Shown: in pieces, positions 26,007 through 36,963 of the stretch
Layout: every line of letters begins with the position of its first letter
Numbering within the stretch: position 1 is the first letter of the stretch
Assembly: GCA_963573315.1 (NCBI GenBank)
Contig: OY752142.1
Location: 1,922,001-1,986,000, forward strand
Origin: Entomortierella parvispora
Taxonomy: Eukaryota; Mortierellomycota; Mortierellomycetes; Mortierellales; Mortierellaceae
Direction: 5' to 3'
Length of the DNA stretch: 64,000 nucleotides
The notes under the pieces: generated by a model
Seen by the model: the letters and a program-made list of their open reading frames with translations, nothing else
Told to the model about the DNA's origin: nothing
Databases searched by the model: none
Translations under genes and position numbers: made by a program

Positions 26007-26247
26007 AAAAGATGACTAATGTCGAAACTTCCTGCAGTTAGAGATGGCCTTCCCAATCTTCAATCTTCAATTGATATAAACAAAAAAGTAGCCGTGCCGT
26101 TCAAAAGTCTTTCACTGCGTCGGCTCTGGTCTCTTTGGGATTGAATGTTGTATTTTTGGATAGAATCTATGTTGATGTATTGTCTGCCGACCTATATCCT
26201 AATTTTGGGCAGTCCAATTGTTGTCGGAGCGATATTTCTTCTTTCGT

Positions 26248-27034
26248 TTAAAGCACGGTGGCGGCTTCTGATGCTTCTGGCGAGAGTGTTGATGACTGTG
26301 CACTTGTCCGTGAGAACGCCTTCTTTGCCTGTTTGACCTTCAAAGCCTCGACAATCTTTCCTCTCAATTCCACGCCCTTCTCGCCCAAAAGCTCGGGGCG
26401 AGTCTCAAGCAAGTAACGGTCCAGACCACCCTTCTTGTCCACGGTGCGAATCACATGTGTGGTCATGTTCAAACGGACCCAGTCGTTCAAGGTCTCGGAG
26501 AACAGGCGCTTGGTCTGGACATTGGGGAGCCAAGTACGACGGGTCTTGGTCTTAGAGAAAGGAACACTGTTACCGAACTGGATCTGCTTGCCTATGTTTT
26601 GTTTTTTCACACGATTGGAAAGTCGCCCGAAAAAATACAGATTGGGGTAGGAAAGAAAGGGAGTACGGAGTGCGGTGAGTTGAGCTGTTGCGGAACAGGG
26701 ACGACTAGTTTGGTGATGAATGCTAGAGCTTTAGTAGCCCCATTATCCTTGTGCACGAGAAACTAGGATGGAAGAGTTTTTTTTTTTTTTTGGATGAGGG
26801 GCCTCCAATGTATATCGTCAGTCCTTTGAAAGGGTAGGATGGCCCGGCATTATGTATGATGCCTGCCATTGTCCTCGTTCCTGAAGTCATTGATCAGGAC
26901 CAGTCCAGCAAATTCCTGAGCGAGAAGGGGGGCGAGAGTCATTGTCGTCCTTGTTTACCTCCAAAGAGACCACGCTGGGCACGTTTGAAGGGAGCCTTGG
27001 CGAGCTGGACAATGGACGATGTACTGGACAGCAT
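26248..27034 (-). CDS. MRPL24: Mitochondrial large ribosomal subunit protein bL28m
   Basis: Exons 27034-26959 and 26591-26248 give 139 residues. The N-terminus (MLSSTSSIVQLAKAPFKRA) is a basic presequence. The bL28 core follows: RGLFGGKQIQFGNSVPFS, KTRRTWLPNVQTKRLFSETL and VIRTVDKKGGLDRYLLE. In bacteria and mitochondria bL28 sits near the exit-site region of the large subunit. Yeast calls the gene MRPL24; the symbol is by homology. The single intron is 367 nt, unusually long here. The gene is convergent with RGP1 (241 nt gap). Confidence 0.92.
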
Positions 27035-27278
27035 GGCGTGGTATGGAGAAGAGTGGGGTCGAACAAAGCACAATGATGCAATCCGGACGCATGTTTGGCC
27101 TTTTGTTTTCTCCGTGACGGAAAGAAAGTCACGGCTATCTGGAATTAAAATTTTAAGGGGTCAGGATGATCTTTATCCTAAAAATCACCATAAACTAAAC
27201 AAAGTATTTTCAAGACCAACATGTCAGAACTTGTCGGAAACCGTGTTCGGAAGTTAATACCAGAGATCAAGAAACAAG

Positions 27279-29207
27279 TCATCCTAACGCAACCGGCAGA
27301 AAGTTTCCGACGATCACTGTAGGAATGTTATAGCGGTCGCGTCGAATCGTGAACGAAAAACAGCAAGACATGACGTTCTGGCTTTCTGGATCTGGATTCT
27401 TTAGAAGACAGGAGGTCAATACTGCCTTTTGACCGGCATCGAAAGCGATGTTTCCGTATTTCTAAAAGAATAGATAGAGGCGGTGAGGACAACGTAATTA
27501 AGCAGAGTGCGGCACCAACGAGAATTAAGGATGGCGAATGATTGCTTGAAGTACCTCCCAATAGTTCACGGCCGATTCTTCGGCCATCAATTCGTATATA
27601 CAAAGGCGACCCTCTCGGAGCATCTCAAGGGGCACGTTAACAAGAGCGGCAAACTCTTTGTTTCCTTTGTAGATCTCTCCAGTGCGGCGCCAAAGACAGG
27701 CGGGAATACCCATTGAGCTAAACACACGATCATAATCCTATCCAGTTCAAACCAATCGCGACAACCATCAGTAAGCACTTAAGAACGGGGGGAGTGTTGA
27801 AATGAGCCAAGTGGGGCGGTGACTTACAAGAAGTAGACGTTCGAACGCCTCCTCGACTAGCACAAGGTCGATGTCTGTCAGTGTCTGGGCAACAGTTCTG
27901 AATGCTGGCCGGAATGTTCCCATTACGTTCAATATCCTTTGTCTGCTGATATTGGACATACTGTTGGACATTGAAAAGGGAAACATTGCTTATAAGTCAA
28001 GGGTATACGACCAAAGTGCAACATAACCTCTATGCCTATCAGAGCGAATATGGCACATACTTGCCGTCCATGTATTTTTGGAGACGGGAGTAACCATTGA
28101 CATAGTTGTAGGGCTTCAAGAACCCTGCTTCAAATTTGGCATTGATCACCTGAGTCAGTCGATCTTCGTTGGATCCGTCACTAGGATTTGCTGCAGTCAA
28201 GAAGAACTTTTCGGTCGTGTTGACAGGCATCCCAGGCTCTCCTGAAAATATCTCTTGGTTGTTCTCGCCACCCAAGCTCTCCAAGAAGTCGCTATAGTCA
28301 TCACCAAAAAGCAATGGCAGTTAGCGTCTGATAGCATGATAGAGATCAACAACACATTCATAATTCATAGCTGGAATAACTCGCACCTGATCACGGTGAA
28401 CTCATTGCCCATGTGCTCACTTGCGAAAGTTAACGGCGTAACTGGCAGGGTCGACAACTGATTGCTAAAGCCATACACGCCCATACCATTGGACTGATTC
28501 CCTTGCATGGGATTTTGCTGCTGTTGTTGATGCTGGCTCTGGGATTGGTTTGACATTGGGGCCTTTTGTGCGTTTTGTTGCTGTGATGGACGTCGTCCTA
28601 CGAGGAGAAACGAAGCGTGTCAGACTCAGGATATGCAAGATGTCCCCCTAATCATTCGATTGAACACTTGGGCGTAAATCCCACCTTGATCGTTGGCCGA
28701 AAATTGAGTGGCTGCAGCTGCAGCTGCAGCTGCGACAGATGGCTTTGGCTCGTCGTGACAAAGATGCCCGATGTTTCGCTTAATGCACCTCTGGCAAGGT
28801 CGACCTATAAATGATGAGATCTTCCAACTCAGTACCTGGCTTGAAAAAGTGGTGGCGACACTGAAATGCATGCACCTCACCATCGTCGCAAGTCATATGT
28901 GACCGCCGGCAATAAACACATGCTATGACAAGAATGATTCAGGCACAAATAAGAGAAAAGAGCGCGAGATTTTGGTTAGTCGGGACAACACCACAGATCG
29001 ATAGGGAGATGAGATCTCTCCTTTACCATGGGTGACTTTGCGTCTCTTGGGGCCAGTTCGTTTCTTTTTGGCGTCTGAGTCATCATCGGGCTGCTGCTGA
29101 GAGTTTTCGTTTTCGCTAACATGGTTATGATTGCTGTTGCCAATTGAGAGGTCTGTCTGGCGCTGTTGTTGGGTGTTTAGGGTGTTGACTGAGTGTGGGT
29201 GGTCCAT
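27279..29207 (-). CDS. ERT1: ERT1/AcuK/Rds2-type Zn2Cys6 regulator with PAS domain
   Basis: Eight exons: 29207-29027, 28922-28881, 28804-28685, 28597-28387, 28291-28061, 27960-27828, 27737-27555, 27461-27279; 427 residues. The zinc cluster reads ACVYCRRSHMTC, then RPCQRCIKRNIGHLC (C-x2-C-x6-C-x5-C-x2-C-x8-C), almost diagnostic of ERT1/Rds2/AcuK. A Gln/Asn-rich linker follows, then FLESLGG and a C-terminal PAS domain (MGIPACLWRRTGEIYKGN, LCIYELMAEESAVNYWE, CCFSFTIRRDRYNIP). Known members switch on gluconeogenesis and respiratory genes on non-fermentable carbon. The first half of the zinc cluster is carried on a 42-nt exon. Confidence 0.93.
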
Positions 29208-29766
29208 GATTGTAAGCCAATTTGTGGCAATGTAGGATCGATGCGAGAAAGTGTTTGTGCAAATATGTTGTTGCTGGTACAAAGGTGACTGGCGCTGGGA
29301 AAACTGAATGCAAGCGAATGAATGTCGATTCAGAAGGTGAAATGAATGAGAGAATGAAAGACGTTGATTTACGAAGAACGGACGAAGAGAAGTCAAGGGC
29401 GAGAGAAAAGGAAAGAGTGGGAAAGGCTCCGGTCAATTGAGCTCAAGGGAACGAGGAAACGAATTTATCGCTGACTGACAGGTCCGTCATCCACACCTTC
29501 CCCTCCCCCAAGCCGCTCCTGTGGGGCTATGAAGAGAGTTGGCTACCCATCCATGATCCGTCCCACTTTCCCTATTGTCTTCCCGTTCGGTGGCGCCCTA
29601 CATTATGGCCCCTCCCCACAACTTTAACCCACAAAGACACAAAGACGGGCGAAATATCAAGATGCTGGCCCAGCTGGAGGATTCACCTCAACAACTCTAA
29701 TCATCTTTCCTGTATGCATGCTCTGTACAGTTCTCGCTCCGCCCATGGGCGAAGCAGGTGCAGGAC
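29208..29766. other. Intergenic region upstream of the ERT1-like gene
   Basis: No supportable gene. Short open frames on both strands near 29222-29440 lie in the leader or promoter of the ERT1-like gene and have no family features. Confidence 0.5.
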
Positions 29767-30297
29767 TTATCGACATGAACAGTCTGAAGACAGCAGAGTG
29801 AGTGACGATCGACTCGGCCTAGCTTCAAAGGAGAAGTGCCGAGGTCGTCCAGCGGATAACCGGTCCAAGAAAGCCTCTCTGTGCGCACGAGCCGTTTCGT
29901 CCCTATATTCCCCGATGAATCCGACCTTGCCCATTTCGGCTTCCGCATTGCCACCAAGGAATCCTGATGTAGACACAGAGTTGACGCGTGCGTCCATCTC
30001 GTCAGGACGGAGCTCACTGATGCAAGTGGAGTAGGCCCTGGCGTCTCGACTGAAGTTCAATAAGAATTTCCCGACTGTGAATAGATCAATCCATGCACAG
30101 CTCTTGGTCAGCGCACCGACAGTTGAGAAACTGTGGCGCCAGAGCCGCTTTGGGCACCCCAGAACCCTAGACACCTCTCGCTGGCCATCCAAAACGCTTC
30201 CCGCACTTTTTGCAACATGAAACACCGCTCTTATACCCACCACACCAATTAGCATCAGCCTGTCTGGCCGTGCACAGAACCACAGCAGATCGGCCAT
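29767..30297 (-). CDS. Doubtful single-exon ORF, hypothetical protein
   Basis: The ORF starts at an ATG at 30297, has an in-frame stop just upstream and ends at 29767 (176 residues). Codons are mixed but often end in C/G as in neighbouring genes. The N-terminal half has two mildly hydrophobic stretches (RLMLIGVVGIRAVF, CAWIDLFTVGKFLL). The C-terminal half is charged (RPDEMDARVN, EAEMGKVGFIGEYRDE). I recognise no family. The opposite strand is also open for about 106 codons here, so chance cannot be excluded. It starts 193 nt from the divergent GPCR-like gene. Confidence 0.33.
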   Translation of the reverse strand: MADLLWFCARPDRLMLIGVVGIRAVFHVAKSAGSVLDGQREVSRVLGCPKRLWRHSFSTVGALTKSCAWIDLFTVGKFLLNFSRDARAYSTCISELRPDEMDARVNSVSTSGFLGGNAEAEMGKVGFIGEYRDETARAHREAFLDRLSAGRPRHFSFEARPSRSSLTLLSSDCSCR

Positions 30298-30490
30298 TGC
30301 TCCGTTTGATGATCATCCATTGGATAAGTCGGGATCGTTATTCTGTTGTCAACAGCCTTTGTTTGGTCAGGAGTTTTGTATTCTTTTAACCTTTTCTCCT
30401 GCTCTTACCACCCTTTCCCCTTTCCTTCCTTCCTTCCCTCCCTCCTCCCCACTTCGCTCTATATGCTCTCGGTCCGTCGATTCTCTGACC

Positions 30491-31668
30491 ATGACCAGCG
30501 GTGAAGTGCTCTACCTTATTCTCGAATATGTCAGCATCGTCCTCTTCTTGTTCCTTATCGGCCATTGTTTTTACCGAGGCATCAACTACACACTACAAAT
30601 ATTTTGCATCGTCGCCATACTCAACAGCATCAATGAATCGGTGCTTCTGTTAGTGTACGATGATCGTGTAATGGCAAGGGCTCGTGGATCTTTGGGTTGT
30701 ACCATCTCCGCCGTGTTTGAACAGTTCCTGCCTCTCTCGCTCACCTGCCTGGCGACATGCATGGGGTTCCACATCTGGTTCGTGATCGTCCGCGGCAGCA
30801 AGTACACCGAGAGGGAGCTACTCAAGTGGTATTGTCTGTTTTCCTTTAGCGTGCCTGCCGTTGCGACTTCCATCGCCTGTATCCTCTTAAGGGACTGGAA
30901 AGACCTGAGTTCCTATCCTCGAAAGTACTACTGCGACATGAGAAAAACAAACATCACGCTGGGTACGTTCGCAATCCCTGTGTTGGTTGTGGCGATCCCT
31001 GGGATCATCTGCACAAGTACGAGCACCGCTTTGACCCTGCTTTTTGCCTGGACTGTTTTGCTCTTGCACACAACGTTACCACTTTCTCATCCACCCCATG
31101 TTCGTTGAATAGTTCATTCCGTGATCTTTCTGGTGTTGCATACACTAAAAGTAAGGAGAACCCTCTACCAGTCTGAGACACGCGCGCCCAGTCTCGCCAT
31201 GGATCTCAGGTTCGTTTAACCCCATATTGTGATATTGCGATTGTTCTAGCTGAAGCTTTTCTTTGTACTAACTTTCAGGTGCGTATTGTCTTTTGTTGTG
31301 ATAGTCATTGCATCCGTTTGGTCATTTTCTGCCTTGCCTTTGGGATCATTGTCCTTTTAGCGGTACTGGAAAAACTTAGTCAAGAAACGGAAACCGAGAA
31401 GGATTATAACACCGCGGACGAACTGAATGTCTCTTCAGACTTCAGTGGCAGTCTCATTGGCATCGGAGTATTTCTAGTCTTTGGTACGACCAAAGATGCA
31501 GTTCGAACTATGGGGATCATCTTATTTTTGCCCTGCGTCCTCATCCAGAGATGTAAAGACCACGGTAGTACCATCGATTTGGAATCGCATACGAGGACAT
31601 CGCCTCCAATGTCCAGTCCTTCCTTACCAATGTCGGAAAACATGACCTTCGAGGAAGTTATTCGATGA
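30491..31668 (+). CDS. Putative seven-TM receptor (fungal GPCR-like)
   Basis: Exons 30491-31016, 31113-31209 and 31305-31668 give 328 residues. Hydrophobic helices are seen at YVSIVLFLFLIGHCF, TLQIFCIVAILNSI, FLPLSLTCLATCMGF, CLFSFSVPAVATSIACILL, FAIPVLVVAIPGIIC, IRLVIFCLAFGIIVLLAV and FSGSLIGIGVFLVFG. A CxxR-like basic loop (LKVRRTLYQSETRA) precedes helix 6 as in G-protein-coupled receptors. The acceptor at 31304 lies downstream of a TACTAAC branch point and keeps the helix 6 frame; the nearer AG at 31278 would shift frame. Family assignment inside the fungal receptors is uncertain. A 180-bp MITE-like element begins 76 nt after the stop. Confidence 0.65.
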
Positions 31669-32318
31669 TATGAATTGTCGACCTCGGTCAACCCAACCCT
31701 GTACAGTAATATAGAACTTCTTCTCTTAATATACCATTGCATACCAGTCTACCCTTGTTACAGTGGACGTCGCTTTTGAGGACGTCCACTATAACATGTA
31801 TTCACTATAAGATGTGTCACATGTAATAATGGCCACCAGTCATACTGGAAATTGGCTACGAGGCAAAATGTCCTTTATAACGCGTATTCGCTGTAAGACC
31901 GTCCACTGTAACGAGGGTAGACTGTATCAATGGAGGCAGGTGTGCAAATCTGCCCTGTACCGTTACCCATGCTACATGACCTTGGCATGTTCCAGGGAGA
32001 GAAACTTGCGAGGGTACGAGTGTTTGCCTCGTTGGTCTCTCTGAGGAAACATTGAACAGAAACCTGATCTGTGTGATGTACTCTGCGCAAATCGAATCCT
32101 GCGTCTCACTGACACAGATCGCGTCGACGAAAAAAATTTTCAAGACATTTTTTGGACTTCTGTACTCTTCGACACAAGTGTCTTATCTCCATCTCTTTTT
32201 ACTCCTCTGTCGTCTTCAATTCTTAAAACCCATTCCCTTTCCCCGTACACCCATCCAGTTTCGCATCGATCCACAAACTTTCCACGTTGACATATATCAT
32301 TACCTTCCCGTCCTCACA
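31669..32318. other. Intergenic region holding the MITE-like element
   Basis: Apart from the MITE-like element, this stretch holds the GPCR 3' flank and the promoter/leader of the Lys/Ala-rich repeat gene. The last 150 nt are pyrimidine-rich. No further gene was seen. Confidence 0.6.
31745..31924. mobile_element. MITE-like element with 25-bp terminal inverted repeats
   Basis: The left end (31745-31769) starts CAGTCTACCC and ends CAGTGGACG. The right end (31900-31924) is its reverse complement with one mismatch out of 25. The 180-bp body has no coding capacity and carries further partial inverted copies: GACGTCCACTATAAC and ATTCACTATAAGA on the left against ATTCGCTGTAAGACC on the right. TA lies directly after the right end and one base before the left end, as expected for TA-target transposons. 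The CAGTC ends and subterminal repeats resemble pogo/Tc1-mariner-type non-autonomous elements. Such an element needs a transposase supplied from elsewhere in the genome. Confidence 0.82.
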
Positions 32319-33943
32319 ATGGCTCATCATCATGGCTCAACAGCCGCTAACAACACATTGTTTGCCGGTATTCTCACTCTTGCCAGTGTCGCCGTATACT
32401 GGTACATGTCCACAACTGAAGACCAGCGCGCCGATCAGGCAACCCAGTTGAAGGAAAAGGCTTCTGAAGCTGCCAAGCAGGTGTCTGGTGAGTACCATGA
32501 GCCACTGAGAACGCCAATCGGTACATGCCCCACCAGACGTTGACTAGATCATCCATTTTCAATGAATACCACTTCTAGCCGCCACGGACGAGGCGATCAA
32601 GGAGGCAGAGAAGGTAGTGATTGGAAGTTGGAAATAATCCTGTAATCCTTTTGTTTCCCAGAGTAACATTTTAAACGATATTGATCGCAAAACAGATAGG
32701 AGAGCAGGCCAAAGAAAAGGTCTCCCACGCCGCTGAGGAGGCACAGCACAAGTTAGCTGAGGCCGCGGACCATGCTCGTGAATACGCCTCTGAGGGTCTC
32801 GAGAAAGCATCTGGCGCCATTAAGGCCGGAGCCGCGAAGGTCGAGGAAGGTGTCGAGGCAGCCAAGAAAGGCGCTGAAAATGCCAAAGAAAAGGTCAAGG
32901 ACGTGAGCAAAGATGCAAAGAAAGGTGCTGAAAAGATGGCGGGCGATGTTAAAGAGCGTACCAAGAAGGCAAAGGACAACATCAAGGATGCAGCCCACAA
33001 CGCCAAGAAAACTAGCGAGAAGGTGACTGATGATATCAAGGATGGAGCCAAGAAGGCGAAGGACAACATCAAAGATTCTGCGAAGGACGTCAAGAAGGGT
33101 GCTGACAAGGCCGCAGATAACGTTAAGGATAGTGCCAAAAACGCCAAAGAGAGCGTGAAGGACGCTGCTCATGACTCAAGGAAAGGAGGGGAAAAGATGG
33201 CCCATGATGTCAAGGATAGTGCCAAGAAGGCCAAGGAGAACGTCAAAGATGCCACACATGACGCCAAGAAGGGAGTGGAAAAGGCAGCCAGCGACCTTAA
33301 TGATGGAGCCAAGAAGACTAGCGATAATGTAAAAGACGCCATCAAGGATGCCAAGAAGGGATCTGGGGAGTCGGCCCATGTAGCAATGGATGGTGCTCAC
33401 AAGGCTGCGAAGGAAGTAAAGAAGGGTGCTGAAGACGCCGCTAAAAACGTCAAAGATGGTGTCAAGTCCGCCAAGAAGCATGTTGAAGACGGTGCTAAGT
33501 CCGCCAAGGACTCTGCCAGGCATGGTTCTGAGGAAGCCGGGGATGAATTTGAAGATGCTGTTGACGAGTTTGAAGATGCTCGCGAACACGTCAAGGGCGA
33601 GGCCAAGAAAGCCAAGAAAGATGTCGAGCACGCTACCCATGAAGTTAGGGACTCCATGAGGACCCATCACAATCACGATGGAGAGCTAGGAGAGCACAAG
33701 GCGCACGACAAGGAGCACAAATCTCATGATAAGGAGCAACACAAGTCGCACGAGAAGTCCCACGAGAAGGAGGCCAATGGTCACTACCAGACTCACACCA
33801 ACAACTTGAAGACATTCGCTACTCGTGGTGTTCATGCAGAGTCCAATAATGATGGTTCCGTCATGCATGCCCCACACGCCGATTCTGGTCACCGCACCCA
33901 CCTGGGTGTCATTGGTAATGCAATCGATTTGGACATTGATTAA
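32319..33943 (+). CDS. Membrane-anchored Lys/Ala-rich repeat protein (LEA/amphipathic-helix type)
   Basis: Exons 32319-32487, 32579-32613 and 32696-33943 give 483 residues. Near the N-terminus one hydrophobic segment (LFAGILTLASVAVYWYM) looks like a membrane anchor. The rest is almost pure Lys/Ala/Asp/Glu predicted helix. Between 32900 and 33421 there are six consecutive units of exactly 29 residues with the pattern D-A-x-x-D-A-K-K-G near the start and (K/A)-K-x-N-(I/V)-K at the end. The spacing of about 11+11+7 resembles group 3 LEA proteins and lipid-surface amphipathic helices. The tail is His/Lys-rich (HKAHDKEHKSHDKEQHKSH). Function unknown; desiccation protection or organelle-surface coating are guesses. 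Confidence 0.82.
32900..33421 (+). repeat. Six tandem 87-bp (29-aa) coding repeats
   Basis: Six units of 87 nt follow each other without gap inside the Lys/Ala-rich gene. Units differ at many positions, so they are old duplications kept in length. Each encodes D-x-x-x-D-x-K-K at the start and ends in (I/V)K. Confidence 0.85.
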
Positions 33944-34706
33944 GTATGGCTCGTATGTAAAAAAAAAAGGGAACAGAAGGGCAGAGGGCGCAAAAAAGAG
34001 CTTCGGTTCTGACCACTATCTTTGATCGCTTTAGATGTCGAGCACTCTGAGTTGAGAGTTGATGCCCCCGAGTTCCACCCCAAGCATGTGCAGTAGGAAA
34101 TTGTTAAGCGTGTAGAGTATCGCACTCCACTGTACATAATTTTTTGATAGATAGTTATTAAAGAGAGACGCGTCGCGGGGCAAATTTCAAATTTCGGTGG
34201 CTTTGCTCACTCGAGGGGCTTTTTAATTGCCCCGCCTGTGGAGACCTTTGTTCCCTCTTTCAAACAGGTAGCGCATTTTACCCAGGGTGCTGATGCACGT
34301 GACTGCGACCGGAGCTGGACAACGAAGAAACGATGTACATCGACGATAGTGGATCCATCGGTCAGGAGAGCACCCATCTATCGATCGATCTATCCATCGA
34401 TCCAGAACCGCCGACTTCTAGGCACCGAACCCTGCGTAGTTGATCGAGGATGCCCTTGGCGAACATACTTTGCATCTCGGGAGATGGTCATGGAGCGACA
34501 GCGATGTGAGATGGAAGATGGAAGACCACGGCAGAATGGACATATTCGCGGAAAGAGAAGCAGGCATTCAAAGACCAATGACGAATGGAAGAATGACATC
34601 GGAGAGAAAGAGCTCGACATGTCCAGGAAGTGGCGAGAGCATCATCAAAACCCGATTATAGTGCCCTCTAACGCTCGTCCTTTCTCTCTCTATCAGATAA
34701 TTCAGC
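33944..34706. other. Intergenic region upstream of eS10
   Basis: No gene supported. A 205-codon open frame (34238-34855) overlaps eS10 exon 1 in another frame and has no family features. Around 34379-34400 there is a short (ATCG)-type simple repeat. The eS10 promoter lies here. Confidence 0.55.
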
Positions 34707-35800
34707 ATGCTTATCCCCAAGCAGAACCGCAAGCTTATCTACGAGGCCCTCTTCAAGGGTATGCAACAACAAAAAATCAACAGGAGATTGTCAGAAATCA
34801 GGATGAATCTATGATCTTGGAGCTAATTCGACCTCTTTCTCTCTTACCATTGTAACTTGCCTATTTCTTCTGGACATCTCTTGACCTGAACGACGACACA
34901 ACTGAATCACCCTCTTGATCTCACTGGATGCGCCACCTGCAACTTTTTCATATGATCGTTTCCGTGAATCCGACAAAATAATAACTCGCTGGATGCAGAT
35001 GGTGTCTTGGTCGCCAAGAAGGACTTCAACGCCCCCAAGCACGATGAGATCGATGTCCCCAACTTGCAGGTCATCAAGGCTCTCCAGTCCTTGGACTCCA
35101 AGCAGTATGTCAAGACCCAGTTCTCGTGGCAATACTACTACTACACCTTGACCGATGAGGGTATCGAGTACTTGCGCGAGTACCTCCACTTGCCCTCGGA
35201 GATCTTCCCCGCCACCTTCAAGAAGACCGTCCGCACCGGTGCTCCCCGCCGTGCTGGTAAGATTATAGGCTGTTATACAAATGGACATTGGACTTTGCTA
35301 GACATCCCCACACTTCACCACGGCTTATGTGTCCTTTCCTATCGCCTGACCGTTTGGGTCAATTGAGAATTTATCTATCTAAAGCCACCATCAGGACCAA
35401 CGACATCGGGATCATGTGCAACCTGTGCGCCCTCCTGCCATTTCTTATGGGATGTCGCCCCGACGTGGATAGAGCTGGACAAAAAAGTTCAGAGCATGGA
35501 TTTGAGTCTTTCAGACCAATTTTTGCGGCAAAACGCTATTGTTACATAGATTGGATATCGACACTGGAGAGGACAACGTCATCACATGGGCAAGATGCTC
35601 AAGTTCAAGTTCTGACCATTATATTCTCTCTTTAATGTTTTTTCTATCTGATAGAGCGTCCCGAGGGTGCTTACCGCCCCCGCGGTGATCGCGAGGATTA
35701 CCGCCGTCGCGATGATGGTGAGAAGAAGGAGGGTGCCTCCGGTGACTACAAGCCCGAGTTCCGCTCTGGTTTGGGCCGTGGCCGTCCCACCCAGGCATAA
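34707..35800 (+). CDS. RPS10: Small ribosomal subunit protein eS10
   Basis: Exons 34707-34758, 34999-35256 and 35655-35800 give 151 residues. The sequence matches eS10 throughout: [71 protein letters not shown], then an Arg/Gly-rich tail ending [13 protein letters not shown]. The codons are strongly biased to C-ending triplets, typical of a highly expressed gene. The second intron (398 nt) is unusually long. The poly(A) signal AATAAA lies at 35803-35808, directly after the stop. Confidence 0.97.
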
Positions 35801-36963
35801 GCAATAAAATCTTGGGTTTTTTGTCCATCTAAGGATCTGAACAGAAACAACTTGAATAAAATTCAATGGTTCAAATTGTATGGTTGCTGAAGGATAATGA
35901 GGGCAAGGGGGTCAGGTTCAGCTGCTACGAGGACTTTAGGGACAAGGAGAAAGCCAAGTGGCACCAAACATGAGCAACCAGCCCCTTTTCTTCCTCCCGA
36001 ACCTGTCCATACCAAATGGCCCTGGAGGCTGTCCCCGTCGCCACTCTCCTTCTGTGTTCTTCAAGAACGCGCAACACTGCTGATGTCGTAATCTCAGAGA
36101 AACAGACAGAGATGAATCCGTGCAACGCTCTTTCTGAACAAACCGAGCCATTTCATGGACGTGCGTTTGTGGGAACCATCAGTTCACGGAAGTGGGTGCT
36201 GTGTCGGTTTTTCATTTTCAGGAGACAGCGAGGGATCAGGAATCCAGGGATACAAGGTGGACAACAGTGTTCTTTTGCAGGAGAATTTATCCGACAAAAC
36301 GTAGCTTGAACTACAGCAGGAGTATGCGGTCGGATGCAAGTGTGGCACGCGTCAAGATTGATTTCGCTCTCTTGTAATACACACAGGCCATCAAGGTCAC
36401 AGTTCAGATGAATACAGTATCTCGTAACGAGATGCAAGGATAAACTACGTGTGGCGACTTCCGATCGTATCTTGACAAGCGGGTATGTGTCGCGGAGGGG
36501 ACCAGCTTGTCCCTTGAACACCACTTCCATCAGTTCACCGCCTCCTTTACGGACAGGTTGGCTCCCCTCTGCCCTTGCCCGCTTCTTTTTCCTCCCTGCG
36601 AGCGCCCTGCGAGCGCCCTGCTCCAACACAGAAAACATCTGTTCACCCCGTCTTTGTCAACCGATATTCTCTCCCTTGAAAGCGGACAGTAAGAGGAAGG
36701 GACTCCAAGACACCAATCATTGTCCCATACTGGAGACATGTAGCCAATACACCTGGATAGCGGGTCGACCATGCCTGGGGTCCCTTTTCTGCCCTTGCGC
36801 CTGGTACTTGAACCATTGGAAGTGCGATAAAAGGACCTCAAAGAGATCGCCCCACCTTTACATTTCTGATTGATAACTAGATACAACTCTCTCTCTTCCT
36901 CTCTCACCACTACACATCCACTCACACACATCGCAGCTGCGATAACACAATAGCTTAAACATC
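35801..36963. other. Intergenic region, no gene recognised
   Basis: Open frames on both strands (for example 36153-36638, minus) lack family features and read as chance. A short direct duplication of an 11-mer (GCGAGCGCCCT) sits near 36600-36620. The last 150 nt are probably the promoter and CT/CA-rich leader of the GPI-type protein gene. Confidence 0.55.

Noticed and set aside
32671-33676. Hydrophobic minus-strand frames of 139-166 codons
   Set aside because: They are antisense reads of the Lys/Ala-rich repeats, which turn into Leu/Phe/Ser-rich strings by base complementarity.
34238-34855. 205-codon plus frame upstream of eS10
   Set aside because: It overlaps eS10 exon 1 in another frame and has no domain, bias or conserved motif.
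36153-36638. 161-codon minus frame
   Set aside because: Composition is random-like, with no homology and no splice context.
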